DNA of 64,000 nt from Pasteurellaceae bacterium (GCA_030527795.1 JAUNAB010000004.1:61058-125057), one strand, 5' to 3'; numbered from the stretch's first letter, positions 42,011 to 52,487 are shown. Made by a program: numbers and translations. The notes: generated by a model from the sequence alone, not told the origin.

Positions 42011-43315
42011 TTACGCTTTAGTGGTGTCTTTATCTTCAGGTAAGACTAAGTTTAGAATTAACGCTAATAGCGAACCAACGGTAATGCCTGAACCTAGCAC
42101 TTCTTTGAAAAAAGCAGGCAATTTTTCTAATAATTCAGGGCGAGTGGTTACTGCTAAGCCACAACCTACCGAAATCGCAATGATTAATCCACTTCGGCGG
42201 CTACGTTGAATATTATCTAGCATTTGAATTCCTGCTGCGATAATCATTGCAAACATCATAAGCCCTGCGCCACCAAGAACGGGCAACGGAATAGAAACAA
42301 TTAATGCGCCAAAGAAAGGAAATAATCCCGCGATCACTAATAATAAGCCTGTTAACGCAACCACATAACGACTTGCCACGCCGGTGAGTGAAATAACACC
42401 GATATTTTGTGAGAAAGAAGAAAATGGCGTTGTGGACATAATCGCGGCGAGTGCTGAGCCTAATCCATCGCATAACACACCATTGCGTAAATGTTTGCCT
42501 GTGATTTCGGTTTGGGTCGCATTACCTAATGCTAAAAAGTTACCGCTTGACTCAACAATTGTCACCAAATAGGCGATTGACATTCCGATGATGCCTGATA
42601 AAGGAAATGCTAAACCGAAATGTAAGGGTTGCGGAACGGCGAAAAATTGTGCACTTTTTACGCCATCAAAATTAACCCAACCCAGAGCCAGTGCCACAAT
42701 GTAGCCAGCTAGCATACCTATCACGATTGCTGCCGCTGAGAAAATGCCTTTTCCCCATTGTACTAATGCGACAACAATAACCAGTACAAAGGCGGCCATC
42801 ATTAAGTTTTTAGGTTCTGCATAGTTAGGATCGCCAACTTGACCGCCCGCGAACCAGTCCACTGCCACGGGGATTAAACTTAACCCAATCATCATTACCA
42901 CGGTGCCAGTGACAACTGGCGGGAAAAGTTTGCGAATGTATGGCATAAAAAAGCTGCCAATAATCATCACTAGGGAACCTACTAAGGATGAACCTAGAAT
43001 ACCTGCAACACCATATTCACTAAAACCAATCGCTAATGCAGCCGCAACAAAGGTAAAACTGGTTCCCATTACGCTAGGCAAACGAATACCAATAGGACCT
43101 AATCCATGACATTGGATGATGGTGACTACACCTGAAATTAATAGTGCGGCATTCACTAAGGTGATGGTATCTTGACTCGGTAATTTTAGGACATTACCAA
43201 TCACTAACGGTACAGCGATAATGCCACCGAGTGCAGCAAGAAGGTGCTGTAGTGCGAGTAAAAGTTTGGTAACAAATGGAGGGTTGTCTTCCACGGAGTA
43301 AAGGAGATTGTTCAT
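42011..43315 (-). CDS. xanP: Xanthine/purine permease (NCS2 family)
   Basis: Proton symporter of the nucleobase-ascorbate (NCS2) family, 434 residues with about 12-14 hydrophobic segments. The NAT signature appears as SQNIGVISLTGVASRYV. The pattern with Gln-Asn-x-Gly and ASR points to the xanthine/urate branch (XanP, XanQ, UacT) rather than uracil permease UraA. A near-perfect PurR operator overlaps its promoter, which supports a purine substrate. The exact purine is uncertain, so the symbol is tentative. Confidence 0.8.
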   Translation of the reverse strand: MNNLLYSVEDNPPFVTKLLLALQHLLAALGGIIAVPLVIGNVLKLPSQDTITLVNAALLISGVVTIIQCHGLGPIGIRLPSVMGTSFTFVAAALAIGFSEYGVAGILGSSLVGSLVMIIGSFFMPYIRKLFPPVVTGTVVMMIGLSLIPVAVDWFAGGQVGDPNYAEPKNLMMAAFVLVIVVALVQWGKGIFSAAAIVIGMLAGYIVALALGWVNFDGVKSAQFFAVPQPLHFGLAFPLSGIIGMSIAYLVTIVESSGNFLALGNATQTEITGKHLRNGVLCDGLGSALAAIMSTTPFSSFSQNIGVISLTGVASRYVVALTGLLLVIAGLFPFFGALIVSIPLPVLGGAGLMMFAMIIAAGIQMLDNIQRSRRSGLIIAISVGCGLAVTTRPELLEKLPAFFKEVLGSGITVGSLLALILNLVLPEDKDTTKA

Positions 43316-43350
43316 AATATGCTTCCCTAGGTATAAAATAAAATTGGGGC

Positions 43351-43356
43351 ATTATA
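43351..43356 (-). promoter_or_regulatory. -10 box of the purine permease promoter
   Basis: Perfect TATAAT on the minus strand, 35 bp before the start codon. The -35 position falls on the edge of the PurR box. Confidence 0.6.
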
Positions 43357-43372
43357 CTGAATTAAGTAAATT

Positions 43373-43388
43373 TAGCAAACGTTTGCAC
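43373..43388 (-). promoter_or_regulatory. Putative PurR operator
   Basis: Contains the perfect 12-bp palindrome GCAAACGTTTGC, matching the centre of the PurR consensus ACGCAAACGTTTGCGT. It overlaps the predicted -35 region of the purine permease gene, so PurR with hypoxanthine or guanine would repress it. Confidence 0.8.
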
Positions 43389-43504
43389 TATAAAATGGCA
43401 GAATGTCAGGTATTTTCCAAACAAATTATGAAAGAAATTTTGTCAAAGGGGATTGCATTGATTAAATGGACTTAGCAAATTAATCTAACTAATGGGGTTT
43501 TGCT

Positions 43505-44059
43505 TTAAGGTTGATTTAATTGACGTAACTGAGTTGCTCGTTTGGCATCAAGCTGAGAGAGTTTTTGCAAACTTTCTTGATAGCGTTTCTTATTAGGCTG
43601 AGTTTTTGCACATAACACAATATTTTCTAATGTATCTGCTTGACGATAATAATGTGGCAATTGTAAAGCGAGATCAAATTGTTGATAGGCAGCAGCATAT
43701 TCCTGTTGTCCACATAAAAAAGTAGCGTAGTTATTATGGCTATCGCCTTGTTTATCATCTAGTTCAATTGCTTTTTGGTAGGCTGCACGTGCATTCGCAA
43801 TATCGCCACGTTGTTGATAGTAATAGGCTAAAGCTGAATGAACAAGATAATAATTAGGATCATAATGAAACGCTTTATCTAAATTCAATTTAGCTTGTGC
43901 AAAGTTTTGTTGATTTAAATAACCTAAACCGAGTTCAATTCGTGCTTTAGCTGCTTGTTGTTTATCAAAATCAATTTGTGATGTTTGTGAAACGCAAGCA
44001 GATAATAGCGTTATCATCAATAACATTGAAAATAGAATAACGGATCTTAATAGTGCCAT
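43505..44059 (-). CDS. pilF: Type IV pilus biogenesis lipoprotein PilF/PilW (TPR)
   Basis: Outer-membrane TPR lipoprotein, the pilotin that helps the PilQ/ComE secretin assemble. The 184-residue protein has a lipoprotein signal ending in LLSAC (about residue 22). Four or so TPR units follow, for example ARIELGLGYLNQQNFAQAK and HSALAYYYQQRGDIANARAAYQKAIELD (in parts). It lies 31 bp after rlmN in the same direction, the arrangement also known for H. influenzae pilF2, a competence regulon gene there. It probably works with comABCDE at the start of the window. Confidence 0.88.
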   Translation of the reverse strand: MALLRSVILFSMLLMITLLSACVSQTSQIDFDKQQAAKARIELGLGYLNQQNFAQAKLNLDKAFHYDPNYYLVHSALAYYYQQRGDIANARAAYQKAIELDDKQGDSHNNYATFLCGQQEYAAAYQQFDLALQLPHYYRQADTLENIVLCAKTQPNKKRYQESLQKLSQLDAKRATQLRQLNQP

Positions 44060-44090
44060 TTTATTTCCTTGATTTGATATTTAAATAAAT

Positions 44091-45206
44091 TTATTGTGAT
44101 TGTACCGCAATATTTTGCCCAAATTTTCTCTTTTGGGCGGTTCGTTTAGTGCGGTCAATCACATCGCCAGCGAGCTGTCCACAAGCCGCATCAATATCAT
44201 CGCCACGGGTCTTTCTGACAATGACAGTAAACCCATATTCCATTAATGTTTTTTGGAAGCGATCAACACGCGTATTTGAACTTTTCCCATAAGGTGCTTC
44301 AGGGAACGGGTTCCACGGGATTAAATTGATCTTGCAAGGGGTATTTTTTAACACTTGTGCAAGCTGATGTGCGTGTTCAACATCATCATTGATATGATCT
44401 AATAACACATATTCAATAGTCACTTTCCCGTGATTGGCATTTGAGACACTTAAATAACGATTTACACTGTCAATTAACATTTTGATATTGTATTTTTTGT
44501 TAATTGGCATAATTTCATCGCGCAATTCATCATTGGGCGCGTGTAATGAAATCGCAAGTGCAACGTCAATTTTATCACGTAACATATCCAAGGCTGGCAC
44601 AACTCCCGCAGTAGAGAGCGTAACGCGACGTTTGGATAAACCATAAGCGAAATCATCGAGCATAAGTTCCATTGCTGGAACAACATTTGCCATATTTAAT
44701 AAGGGTTCGCCCATTCCCATCATCACCACATTTGTGATAGGACGTACGCCAGTTACGCCGAAGTTACCAATAATTTTTGATGCACGCCAAACTTGCCCAA
44801 TAATTTCTGATACCGTTAAATTGCGGTTAAAACCTTGCTGTGCGGTTGAACAGAATGTACAAGCAAGCGCACAGCCTACCTGAGAAGACACGCACAAGGT
44901 TGCACGATCAGCTTCAGGAATATAAACCGTTTCAACTTGTTGATCGCCAACTTGCATTGCCCATTTTATCGTGCCATCACTAGAGCGTTGTTCAACGGCA
45001 ACTTCGGGAGCTTTAATTTCTGCAACGGATTTAAGTTTTTCGCGTAATTGTTTGTTTATATTCGTCATATTGTCAAAATTATCTTCGCCAAAATGATAAA
45101 TCCATTTTACTAATTGATCGGCCCGAAAGGGTTGCTCGCCAAGTTCTTTAAAAAAGTCACGCATTTGCGAGCGCGTTAAATTCATTAAGTTAATTTTATC
45201 TGTCAT
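44091..45206 (-). CDS. rlmN: Dual-specificity 23S rRNA/tRNA adenine C2-methyltransferase RlmN
   Basis: Radical SAM enzyme that methylates A2503 of 23S rRNA and A37 of some tRNAs. The 371-residue protein has the cluster motif [25 protein letters not shown] and the conserved C-terminal region [16 protein letters not shown] with the catalytic Cys. The near-canonical USS TAGTGCGGTCAAT is embedded near 44148. The gap to pilF is short, so the two are probably co-transcribed. Confidence 0.97.
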   Translation of the reverse strand: MTDKINLMNLTRSQMRDFFKELGEQPFRADQLVKWIYHFGEDNFDNMTNINKQLREKLKSVAEIKAPEVAVEQRSSDGTIKWAMQVGDQQVETVYIPEADRATLCVSSQVGCALACTFCSTAQQGFNRNLTVSEIIGQVWRASKIIGNFGVTGVRPITNVVMMGMGEPLLNMANVVPAMELMLDDFAYGLSKRRVTLSTAGVVPALDMLRDKIDVALAISLHAPNDELRDEIMPINKKYNIKMLIDSVNRYLSVSNANHGKVTIEYVLLDHINDDVEHAHQLAQVLKNTPCKINLIPWNPFPEAPYGKSSNTRVDRFQKTLMEYGFTVIVRKTRGDDIDAACGQLAGDVIDRTKRTAQKRKFGQNIAVQSQ

Positions 45207-45450
45207 CTGTGTTTACTACATTGCGAATGGAGAGTTTACCGTTCATTATTTATGAGTTGGATTTTCTTATTTTGAGTGCGACTATTTCACTTGAAATCGT
45301 TCAATAAGAAAATAAATGGGCGATATTCTACCGATTTACGCCCAACTAATCTATCAATTTTATTTTCCTTTCTCAAATCTTGATATCCCTTTTGGAATGC
45401 TGATCGCAAAATGAATTGTCAATTCGGCATTTTATCCTTTGGAAGCTGAA

Positions 45451-45493
45451 AATCGCGGTCAAAAAAACGCTTAAAATTTTGACTGCGGTTTTA
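45451..45493 (-). terminator. Inverted pair of degenerate USS-like elements after ccmI
   Basis: ATCGCGGTCAAAAAAA (45452) and inverted ACTGCGGT (45482-45489) have the same 30-bp spacing as the perfect pairs. It lies just behind the ccm operon and probably terminates it. Confidence 0.65.
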
Positions 45494-45499
45494 GGCAGT

Positions 45500-46417
45500 T
45501 TATTGCGATTTTATATCTTCTTTTTGATTCGCCTTTTGTTGCTTAGCGAGCATTTCTTGAGCAGTTTGTAAACTCTTCTCAATTAATGCCCGTTTGGGAT
45601 CATTTTTTTCCATCACTTCAAGCATCATCTGCCAACTAGCTACTGCACTTTGATAGTTTTCTTGCTCAAAATATTGTAAAGCCAGTAAACTTAAGGCTTG
45701 TGGGTTGCGATGATCTTGCCGAATAATTTGTTTTAATAATGCGTTTGCCTCGGCTTTATCTTGCGGATCGTCAGAATTATTTAAGATATTGACATAAGCA
45801 AGCTGATATTCCACATTATTTGGCTGCAATTTTAATGCTCTGCCGTAGCTATCATAGGCGAGTTGTGCATTATTCAGTGCCATTCCGAGCTGTCCAAGTA
45901 GCCACCAATTTTCTGAATTATCGGGCTTTTCTTGCAATTCCATCCGTAATGCTGTGGCAAATTGTTGCATTTCGGTTGCACTTAATGGTTGGGTGGCTTC
46001 TTGTTTTAAACGTTGATAAAAATAGGGTAACTTTTGATGAGATTTGTTAAACATTACCTCCATTTGCCAAGCACCGACTTGGAAATAGGTTACCACTGCA
46101 ATCATCGCAAGCCCTAAAGTAGCAGAGATAAACCAAATTTTGCTATAAAATGGCGTTGATTGAGTGCTTTTATAGGTTGATGACATTGGGAGATCATCGA
46201 GCAGTCTTTGTTGTAGTTCCGTTTGAAGTTGAGCGGAATTGTCAACTAAGCCTTGTTGTTGCTCATTTTTAATTTCTTGTAAACGATTAAAATATAAGGC
46301 TTTATTTATCTGCTCCCGTTGATTGTCATTTTGCGGAGTTTGCTTGGTGAGCAAAGGATAAAAGCAAACCAACGCAATAATTAGAGTAACAATGGCGATA
46401 ATGAACCAAAAAATCAT
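45500..46417 (-). CDS. ccmI: Cytochrome c maturation protein CcmI (TPR)
   Basis: Apocytochrome c chaperone. Two N-terminal membrane helices (about residues 2-22 and 90-110) flank a cytoplasmic loop, and a periplasmic TPR domain follows (NSENWWLLGQLGMALNNAQLAYDSYGRALKLQPNN in part). Length is 305 residues. In E. coli the same region is the C-terminal half of a fused CcmH; here it is a separate gene overlapping ccmH by 4 bp. It is last in the ccm operon. Confidence 0.9.
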   Translation of the reverse strand: MIFWFIIAIVTLIIALVCFYPLLTKQTPQNDNQREQINKALYFNRLQEIKNEQQQGLVDNSAQLQTELQQRLLDDLPMSSTYKSTQSTPFYSKIWFISATLGLAMIAVVTYFQVGAWQMEVMFNKSHQKLPYFYQRLKQEATQPLSATEMQQFATALRMELQEKPDNSENWWLLGQLGMALNNAQLAYDSYGRALKLQPNNVEYQLAYVNILNNSDDPQDKAEANALLKQIIRQDHRNPQALSLLALQYFEQENYQSAVASWQMMLEVMEKNDPKRALIEKSLQTAQEMLAKQQKANQKEDIKSQ

Positions 46418-46890
46418 CGTGTTTCCTTATCTTGTAATAATTGTTGTAAACGTGCTTGTTCGTTTTCCGTTAATGACGAAAATTTGATGGAATTTTGATC
46501 CGCGGTTTTGGGCTTACGGCGTGCGATCCAGATTATGCCGAATAAAATAAGAGCTAAAGGTGTTACCCAAAGAAGCAGGGTTACAGATGTAAGTGGCGGA
46601 TCGTAGGTAACAAAATTGCCATAGCGTTTAACCATATAGGCAATGATTTCTTGTTCGGATTGATCTTGTTTTAATAGCTCAAGGACTTTCGCTCGCATAT
46701 CTACCGCAATATTGGCATTTGAGTCCGCAATACTGTTATTTTGGCATTGTGGACAGCGAAGTTGTTCGGTCAGTTGATGATAGCGTTGCTCTTGCTGAGC
46801 AGAATCAAATTGAAGCAGTTCATTACTTGCCACGCTTAAATTTATGTTAACCAAGCAAAGCAAACAGAGAAGTTTAACCAGGATTTTCAT
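46414..46890 (-). CDS. ccmH: Cytochrome c maturation protein CcmH
   Basis: Membrane-anchored thioredoxin-like reductase of apocytochrome c. The 158-residue protein has a signal peptide, the redox motif LRCPQCQNNSIADSNA and a C-terminal membrane helix (about residues 103-122). It corresponds to the N-terminal half of E. coli CcmH. Start and stop overlap its neighbours (1 bp with dsbE, 4 bp with ccmI). Confidence 0.94.
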   Translation of the reverse strand: MKILVKLLCLLCLVNINLSVASNELLQFDSAQQEQRYHQLTEQLRCPQCQNNSIADSNANIAVDMRAKVLELLKQDQSEQEIIAYMVKRYGNFVTYDPPLTSVTLLLWVTPLALILFGIIWIARRKPKTADQNSIKFSSLTENEQARLQQLLQDKETR

Positions 46891-47438
46891 TATTCTTTCT
46901 CGTGCAATAATTGTTCATAAAGCGGTTTGATTTTATCTTGCCACACTTGAGCCGTTAAATTGCCCGCATAGCGATAATGAATGATGCCGTGGCGATCCAC
47001 TAAAAAGGTTTCAGGAGCACCGTAAACGCCAAGATCAAACCCCAGTTTTCCTGTTTTATCTTTAAGAACGACTTGATAGGGATTATTGAGCTGTGCTAGC
47101 CAATTTATCGCCTTATTATTCTCATCTTTATAATTTAATCCAATAATAGTTATACCTTGCGAAGCTAGCTGATTCAGATATTGATGCTCGGCATAGCACG
47201 TAGGACACCAAGTTGCCCAAACATTGAGCAGAAGTGGCTTACCCTGTTGAAATAAGTGTAGATCGTATTGTTGATTATTAAATAAATCAAAGGCTTGGGT
47301 AATTGGAACTGGCTGTCCAACAAGTGAGCTTTCCAATGCTTTTGGATCATCGCCCTGTGCATTGCGACTTAATTGCACCACAAATGCAAGCACAATGGCT
47401 AAAAACAGGATAAACGGGATAAATAATTTTTTATTCAT
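46890..47438 (-). CDS. dsbE: Thiol:disulfide interchange protein DsbE (CcmG)
   Basis: Membrane-tethered periplasmic thioredoxin that reduces apocytochrome c or CcmH. The 182-residue protein has an N-terminal membrane anchor (about residues 5-23), the active site NVWATWCPTCYAEH, and the cis-Pro region GVYGAPETFLVDRHG typical of CcmG. It follows ccmF after a 53-bp gap that contains a USS-like element. Confidence 0.95.
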   Translation of the reverse strand: MNKKLFIPFILFLAIVLAFVVQLSRNAQGDDPKALESSLVGQPVPITQAFDLFNNQQYDLHLFQQGKPLLLNVWATWCPTCYAEHQYLNQLASQGITIIGLNYKDENNKAINWLAQLNNPYQVVLKDKTGKLGFDLGVYGAPETFLVDRHGIIHYRYAGNLTAQVWQDKIKPLYEQLLHEKE

Positions 47439-47472
47439 TTTTTACTCTTATTTTGGCGGTTTAATTCTAGAA

Positions 47473-47486
47473 ACCGCGGTCAAAAA
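47473..47486 (+). repeat. USS-like element between ccmF and dsbE
   Basis: ACCGCGGTCAAAAAAG followed by TTTATTTTTGG, which runs into the end of ccmF. It interrupts an otherwise tightly packed operon. Confidence 0.7.
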
Positions 47487-47491
47487 AGCCT

Positions 47492-49441
47492 TTATTTTTG
47501 GCTGAGAATGGTTTTAAAACGGTAACGCCGATCCCATATACAGAGAACGCCGCCAAGTGCCATCATTATTCCGCCTAACCAAATCCAACGGATAAAAGGT
47601 TTGTAGTAAAGACGTAATGCCCAGGCATTACCATCAAGTTGTTCGCCTAACGCCACATAAATATCTCGTGTTAAGCCCCAATCAATTGCGGCTTCGGTCA
47701 TTGTCATACGGCTGACATTGTAAAAGCGTTTTTCAGCAAATAAACGGCTTTCAAATTTACCGTTTTGGCTAATATCAATTTGTGCTTTTCCACCCTGATA
47801 ATTCGGACCTTGAATTTCTGTTATGCCATTAAATTGATATTGATAATCTCCAATTTGCACGCTCTCGCCTTGATTCATCCTGACATCACGTTCGATACTC
47901 AAATTTTGGCTAAAACTAACCCCCCATACGGTCATTGCAACGCCTAGGTGTGCAAAGGTCATTCCCCAATGAGAGCGTGATAAGTGGGTTAAGCCGTGCC
48001 AAAAGGTTTTGCCGTGGGCGATGCGTTGTTGTAATTCATATAGGCTTAATATGACGATAAGCACGCTCATCATAATGCCTAATAGGAGGCTTATACTGAT
48101 ATGATCTTGCCAACATAAAGGCAGTCCTATTCCGATGAGTAATAGAATGATAAAGCTAATAATGACAGGTTTTCGGATTGCAGAGAATTGATCACGCCGC
48201 CATTTTACCAGTGGACCAATGCCTAGCAATAAAGAGAACGGGGTCATTAAAATGAAAAACATTTGGTTGAAAAAAGGGGCGCCAATTGAAATTGATCCTA
48301 AATTGAGTTGCTTATGTACTAATGGCAATAAGGTACCGAGCAAGACCACGGCGAGTGCCGCCATTAAGAAAATATTGTTTAGGAAGAGCAAGGTTTCGCG
48401 TGAATAACGTTCGGCATTATTGCGTGAGCGAATATGGTTGCCCTTGTAGGCGTATAATAGTAAAGATCCACCAATCACGACGACTAAATATGCCAGAATA
48501 TAGAGACCGCGGGTTGGATCGGAGGCAAAAGCGTGAACGGAAACTAGTACACCTGAACGAACGAGAAAGGTGCCGAGTAAACAGAGTGAAAAGGCTAAAA
48601 TGGCTAATAATACTGTCCAAGACTTAAATGCGCCGCGTTTTTCAGTAACGGCTAAACTATGTAATAAGGCTGTGCCAGCTAGCCAAGGCATCAATGACGC
48701 ATTTTCTACGGGATCCCAAAACCACCAACCGCCCCAGCCTAATTCATAATATGCCCACCAAGAACCGAGAACGATACCTAGCGTCAAAAATACCCAAGCA
48801 GCTAAGGTCCAAGGGCGAGACCAGCGTGCCCAAGCGGTATCTAATTTCCCACTGATTAAGGATGCGATAGCAAAGGCAAAAGCCACAGAGAAGCCAACAT
48901 AGCCCATATATAATAATGGCGGATGAAAAATAAGCCCTATATCTTGTAATTGTGGGTTGAGTTCACGCCCATCTACGGGGAAATCTGGAAAGGTGCGAGT
49001 AAAAGGATTGGAGGTAAAAATTACAAAGAGCAAAAATCCGACACTAATTATTCCCATTACACCTAATACCCGTGCAACAGATTCCAGAGGTAAGGCTTTG
49101 CTAAATAGTGCAACTGCCATACACCAAGCGGATAATAGCCAAATCCATAATAACAATGAACCTTCGTGCGATCCCCAAACCGCGGACAAACGATAGCGTA
49201 ATGGCAAACTCGTATTGGAATTATTGACAACGTACTGTACGCTGAAATCGTTGGATGCAAATAAATAAAAGAGTGCGGCAAAGGAAACCGTTAAGCTCAA
49301 AAATAAGCCAATGCTCATTGGACGAGCTAATGTCATTAACGATGGGTTATGCTGTTGGGCACCCCATAAGGATAATGTTGCCAGTAAAAGTGCGATAGCC
49401 AATCCCAAAGCTAATGCGTAATTGCCTAATTCTGCGATCAT
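47492..49441 (-). CDS. ccmF: Cytochrome c haem lyase subunit CcmF
   Basis: Large polytopic membrane protein that transfers haem from holo-CcmE to apocytochrome c. The 649-residue protein has the tryptophan-rich WWD signature [18 protein letters not shown] and many membrane helices, with a large periplasmic loop near the C-terminus. Family length is about 650. Its start overlaps the ccmE stop by 4 bp. Confidence 0.96.
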   Translation of the reverse strand: MIAELGNYALALGLAIALLLATLSLWGAQQHNPSLMTLARPMSIGLFLSLTVSFAALFYLFASNDFSVQYVVNNSNTSLPLRYRLSAVWGSHEGSLLLWIWLLSAWCMAVALFSKALPLESVARVLGVMGIISVGFLLFVIFTSNPFTRTFPDFPVDGRELNPQLQDIGLIFHPPLLYMGYVGFSVAFAFAIASLISGKLDTAWARWSRPWTLAAWVFLTLGIVLGSWWAYYELGWGGWWFWDPVENASLMPWLAGTALLHSLAVTEKRGAFKSWTVLLAILAFSLCLLGTFLVRSGVLVSVHAFASDPTRGLYILAYLVVVIGGSLLLYAYKGNHIRSRNNAERYSRETLLFLNNIFLMAALAVVLLGTLLPLVHKQLNLGSISIGAPFFNQMFFILMTPFSLLLGIGPLVKWRRDQFSAIRKPVIISFIILLLIGIGLPLCWQDHISISLLLGIMMSVLIVILSLYELQQRIAHGKTFWHGLTHLSRSHWGMTFAHLGVAMTVWGVSFSQNLSIERDVRMNQGESVQIGDYQYQFNGITEIQGPNYQGGKAQIDISQNGKFESRLFAEKRFYNVSRMTMTEAAIDWGLTRDIYVALGEQLDGNAWALRLYYKPFIRWIWLGGIMMALGGVLCIWDRRYRFKTILSQK

Positions 49442-49956
49442 TGTTGGCCCTTGATTTGACGATCTCGTTCACTTTCATCTTTGAGATCTTGTTCGGAAAC
49501 ACCCATTGGCTTATGTACCTTCTTGAGTTGCTCACTTAAATCGGGTGGAACATAGTTTTCATCGTGTTTAGCAAGCACTTCGCTCGCAACTAAAACAGTC
49601 GGCGATTTTAGAGTGCCTTGTGCGACAATGCCTTGCCCTTCACGGAATAAATCGGGCAAAATACCTTCATATTCAACTTGAATAGCGGGACCAATATCAT
49701 TTAGCTCAAAGGTAACGAACAGGCTTTTTGGATCGCGTTTCACTGAGCCTTCCACAACCATACCGCCAACACGAATGCGTTGTCCTACTTCAGGTTTGGC
49801 ATTGCTATTGTCATTTTTTCCATAAATGACTTCTGACGGCGTATAAAATAAATCAATATTTTGGCGTAAAGCATAAAGCACCAAGCTTGAAGCAATAGTA
49901 ATGCCTAACAGAATAAAAAGAATAATGAGTAAACGTGATTTACGTCTTGGGTTCAT
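49438..49956 (-). CDS. ccmE: Haem chaperone CcmE
   Basis: Periplasmic haem carrier that binds haem covalently through a His. I start at 49956 ([10 protein letters not shown]); an upstream TTG is less likely. Length is 172 residues. An N-terminal membrane anchor (about residues 8-28) is followed by the OB-fold with [11 protein letters not shown] and [14 protein letters not shown]. The haem-binding motif is [11 protein letters not shown] with its His. It overlaps ccmD and ccmF by 4 bp each. Confidence 0.96.
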   Translation of the reverse strand: MNPRRKSRLLIILFILLGITIASSLVLYALRQNIDLFYTPSEVIYGKNDNSNAKPEVGQRIRVGGMVVEGSVKRDPKSLFVTFELNDIGPAIQVEYEGILPDLFREGQGIVAQGTLKSPTVLVASEVLAKHDENYVPPDLSEQLKKVHKPMGVSEQDLKDESERDRQIKGQQ

Positions 49957-50168
49957 TGGCAATCCTTAGCTTGTTGGCTTTTTATTTGTTGTAAACGTAA
50001 TTCACGTTGTTGTTGGTAACGAACTTGACGCAAAAGTTGTTTTTGATTGCGGTAGTTCATCAGAAACAAAATAATTAATGTAGCAAAAGATAACCCATAA
50101 GCGAGCCAGACATAAAAGCCGTAGCCCCCCATTGAAAAGAAATCACGCCAAGATTGGAAATACATCAT
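49953..50168 (-). CDS. ccmD: Haem exporter accessory protein CcmD
   Basis: Small membrane protein that helps release holo-CcmE from the CcmABC complex. I start at 50168 ([11 protein letters not shown]) after a GGGGG ribosome site, giving 71 residues. One membrane helix (about residues 15-38) carries the family stretch [12 protein letters not shown], followed by a basic, Gln-rich tail. It lies between ccmC and ccmE. Confidence 0.92.
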   Translation of the reverse strand: MMYFQSWRDFFSMGGYGFYVWLAYGLSFATLIILFLMNYRNQKQLLRQVRYQQQRELRLQQIKSQQAKDCQ

Positions 50169-50199
50169 ATCCCCCACAGATATTATTTTTATCGTTAAA

Positions 50200-50940
50200 T
50201 TATGATTGTCGTATTGCTAATGTTTTTACCCAAGGGCGTTTCAGATCTTCGCGTAATAAGGCTAAACGATAGCGTAATAAAATGCTCCAAATACTTAAGG
50301 CGAGCAATCCAAAAATAGACAGGATTAATGGAATAAGCATTGGTGTTGCAATAGACGGTTTTTCAAATTTCGTAATACTTGCCCCTTGATGTAAGGTATT
50401 CCACCATTCCACGGAAAAATGAATAATCGGTAAATTAATCACCCCAACAATACACAATACCGCGGCGGCTTTCATTCCGATATGGCGATCTTGGAATGAC
50501 GAGTAAAGTGCAATAATGCCCACATATAAAAAGAACAAAATCAGTGATGCGGTCAAACGGGCATCCCATACCCACCAAGTTCCCCACATCGGTTTGCCCC
50601 AAATTGAGCCCGTTAATAACGCAATAAGATTTAATGCTGCACCGACAGGGGCAATGGCGATTAACGATAAATGTGCTTGCTTAATTTGCCATACTAAACC
50701 GATAATTGCGGCAATCGCCATTGACGCGTAGAGTCCCATTGACCAAATTGCGGCAGGGACGTGAATATACATAATGCGAAAACCATCACCTTGCTGATAA
50801 TCCGCGGGTGAAAATGCCAATCCCCAAATTAACCCTATTCCTAATAGTAATAGACTTAATAGCATAAAAAAAGGAATGGCTTTGCCACAAAGATAATATT
50901 GGGTTTCATTTTTTGCATAAGGATGTAACCATTTCCACAT
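50200..50940 (-). CDS. ccmC: Haem exporter protein CcmC
   Basis: Polytopic membrane protein that presents haem to CcmE. The 246-residue protein has six hydrophobic segments and the WWD motif MWGTWWVWDARLT flanked by conserved His residues (YIHVPAA and IHFSVEWW). It lies 17 bp after ccmB. Confidence 0.96.
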   Translation of the reverse strand: MWKWLHPYAKNETQYYLCGKAIPFFMLLSLLLLGIGLIWGLAFSPADYQQGDGFRIMYIHVPAAIWSMGLYASMAIAAIIGLVWQIKQAHLSLIAIAPVGAALNLIALLTGSIWGKPMWGTWWVWDARLTASLILFFLYVGIIALYSSFQDRHIGMKAAAVLCIVGVINLPIIHFSVEWWNTLHQGASITKFEKPSIATPMLIPLILSIFGLLALSIWSILLRYRLALLREDLKRPWVKTLAIRQS

Positions 50941-50957
50941 AATGATTCCTATTTGGG

Positions 50958-51623
50958 TTATTGTTGTAAACTAATGCGTAATGAGGCTGCAATCGCAAAG
51001 GGCGATAGTGTTAATGCAAAAACTGCTAGTGCAGCCAAAATGGCTAATTGTGCCTGATAGGGCAGATGTAAACTTGCTGCATCTAATACCGCGGCACTAA
51101 AAATCAGCACGGGGATAAATAATGGAATAACCAGAATACTTAATAACACCCCGCCTTTGCGTAATCCTACCGTAAGTGCAACGCCAATCGCCCCTAAGCA
51201 ACTTAATACAAGCGAACCAAAGACGAGCGTTAAAACCAATGCCCACCAAATTGGCAGCTCAAGAGATAATAACAATGCGGCTAAAGGCGAAAGCATAATA
51301 AGTGGTAGCCCTGTGAGTAGCCAATGAGCAATCACTTTTGCTAATGCTGTTACATATAAAGGTTGGGGTAAGAGCATTAGTTGTTCTAATGAACCATCAA
51401 TAAAATCATCACGAAATAGCCGTTCAAAAGACAACAACGCGGAGAATAATAACGCAACCCATATAATGCTCGTTGCAATCTTTTTTAGAAAAACGGGATC
51501 AGGTCCAATCATCAACGGAAATAGCACAATTACTAATAAAAAAAACCATAACGGATTAATCATTTCTGTGCGTTTTCGCATTGCAATTTTTAATTCACGT
51601 TGAATAATTTTCAAAAATAACAT
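50958..51623 (-). CDS. ccmB: Haem exporter ABC permease CcmB
   Basis: Membrane subunit of the CcmAB ATPase that drives release of holo-CcmE. I start at 51623 (MLFLKIIQRELKIAMRKR), the conserved N-terminus, giving 221 residues. The stretch SFERLFRDDFIDGSLEQLML is characteristic. About six membrane helices are visible. A 69-bp gap with a USS-like element separates it from ccmA. Confidence 0.95.
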   Translation of the reverse strand: MLFLKIIQRELKIAMRKRTEMINPLWFFLLVIVLFPLMIGPDPVFLKKIATSIIWVALLFSALLSFERLFRDDFIDGSLEQLMLLPQPLYVTALAKVIAHWLLTGLPLIMLSPLAALLLSLELPIWWALVLTLVFGSLVLSCLGAIGVALTVGLRKGGVLLSILVIPLFIPVLIFSAAVLDAASLHLPYQAQLAILAALAVFALTLSPFAIAASLRISLQQ

Positions 51624-51650
51624 CGTTTTCCTATTTTGTTTTCTTACAAA

Positions 51651-51665
51651 ACCGCGGTCAAAAAA
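51651..51665 (+). repeat. USS-like element between ccmA and ccmB
   Basis: ACCGCGGTCAAAAAAT followed by TGCGTTTTTTTGC. Solitary, in the gap between ccmA and ccmB. Confidence 0.75.
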
Positions 51666-51692
51666 TCCTGCGTTTTTTTGCAAATTTCCATT

Positions 51693-52325
51693 TTATTGCT
51701 GGCGATATTCCGCTAAATATAGTTTGGTTAAATTGGGGCAATCAATCGCTTGATGGCTAGTTAAAATAATAATGCCGCCCTTGGCACAATGTTGTTCAAA
51801 TAAGTCGGCCAGCTGTTGTACACCTTGTTTATCTAATGCGGTAAAGGGTTCATCTAATACCCAAAGGGGAACCTGAGACAGCCATAAGCGTGCGAGTGCA
51901 ATTCGGCGTTGTTGCCCCGATGAAAGCAAGCTCGCCGTAATGTCTTCATAACCAAGCAAACCGACTTTCTCTAATACTGTCCAAAGCTGTTCGGGCGAGT
52001 TTTTTCCTTGAATGCGTTGATAAAACTGTAAATTCTCCCACGCTGTTAGTTCAGGTTTGATCCCAGTTTGATGGCCGAGATATAACAAATTCTGATGAAA
52101 TTGCTCCCTGATTTGTGTAATTTGAACACCATTCCAATATACTTTACCGCTAAGGGGTTGTGAAAGCCCCGTTAAAATTCGTAATAAACTGGTTTTGCCA
52201 ATGCCATTTTCACCGTCAATTTGTACCCAATCTCCTGAATGAAAATCCCAATTGAGATTGTCAAAGAGCAAATTATCACCGCGTTGGCAGGCAATCTGTT
52301 GCAATTTTAAATGATAATTTGGCAT
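51693..52325 (-). CDS. ccmA: Haem exporter ATP-binding protein CcmA
   Basis: ABC-type ATPase of the cytochrome c maturation system. The 210-residue product has Walker [12 protein letters not shown], the signature [13 protein letters not shown], Walker B in [12 protein letters not shown], and a switch His in LTSHQ. The ATG at 52325 has a strong GGGGGA ribosome site. It is first of the operon ccmABCDEF-dsbE-ccmH-ccmI. Confidence 0.96.
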   Translation of the reverse strand: MPNYHLKLQQIACQRGDNLLFDNLNWDFHSGDWVQIDGENGIGKTSLLRILTGLSQPLSGKVYWNGVQITQIREQFHQNLLYLGHQTGIKPELTAWENLQFYQRIQGKNSPEQLWTVLEKVGLLGYEDITASLLSSGQQRRIALARLWLSQVPLWVLDEPFTALDKQGVQQLADLFEQHCAKGGIIILTSHQAIDCPNLTKLYLAEYRQQ

Positions 52326-52460
52326 CACATTCCCCCGTAAAATTGCGGATTATTCTAGCATAATCTCCATTAATGCAAGTGGGTTATGGACTACCTATTT
52401 AGACGTAAATTAGGGAGTTTTTTGAGCTAGCTCAAAGTTTTAGGGTAACTTGAATAAATA

Positions 52461-52487
52461 AAAAAGAGCCTGGAATCAGACTCTTTC
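52461..52487 (-). terminator. Intrinsic terminator after pflA
   Basis: On the minus strand a stem built from GAAAGAGTCTG and CAGGCTCTTT (one mismatch) is followed by TTTATTTATT. It lies between the pflA stop and ccmA. Confidence 0.75.

Noticed and set aside
45207..45499. tRNA or other structural RNA in the rlmN-ccmI gap
   Set aside because: Only a short GGGCG/CGCCC stem and the degenerate USS pair are seen; no cloverleaf or T-loop sequence.
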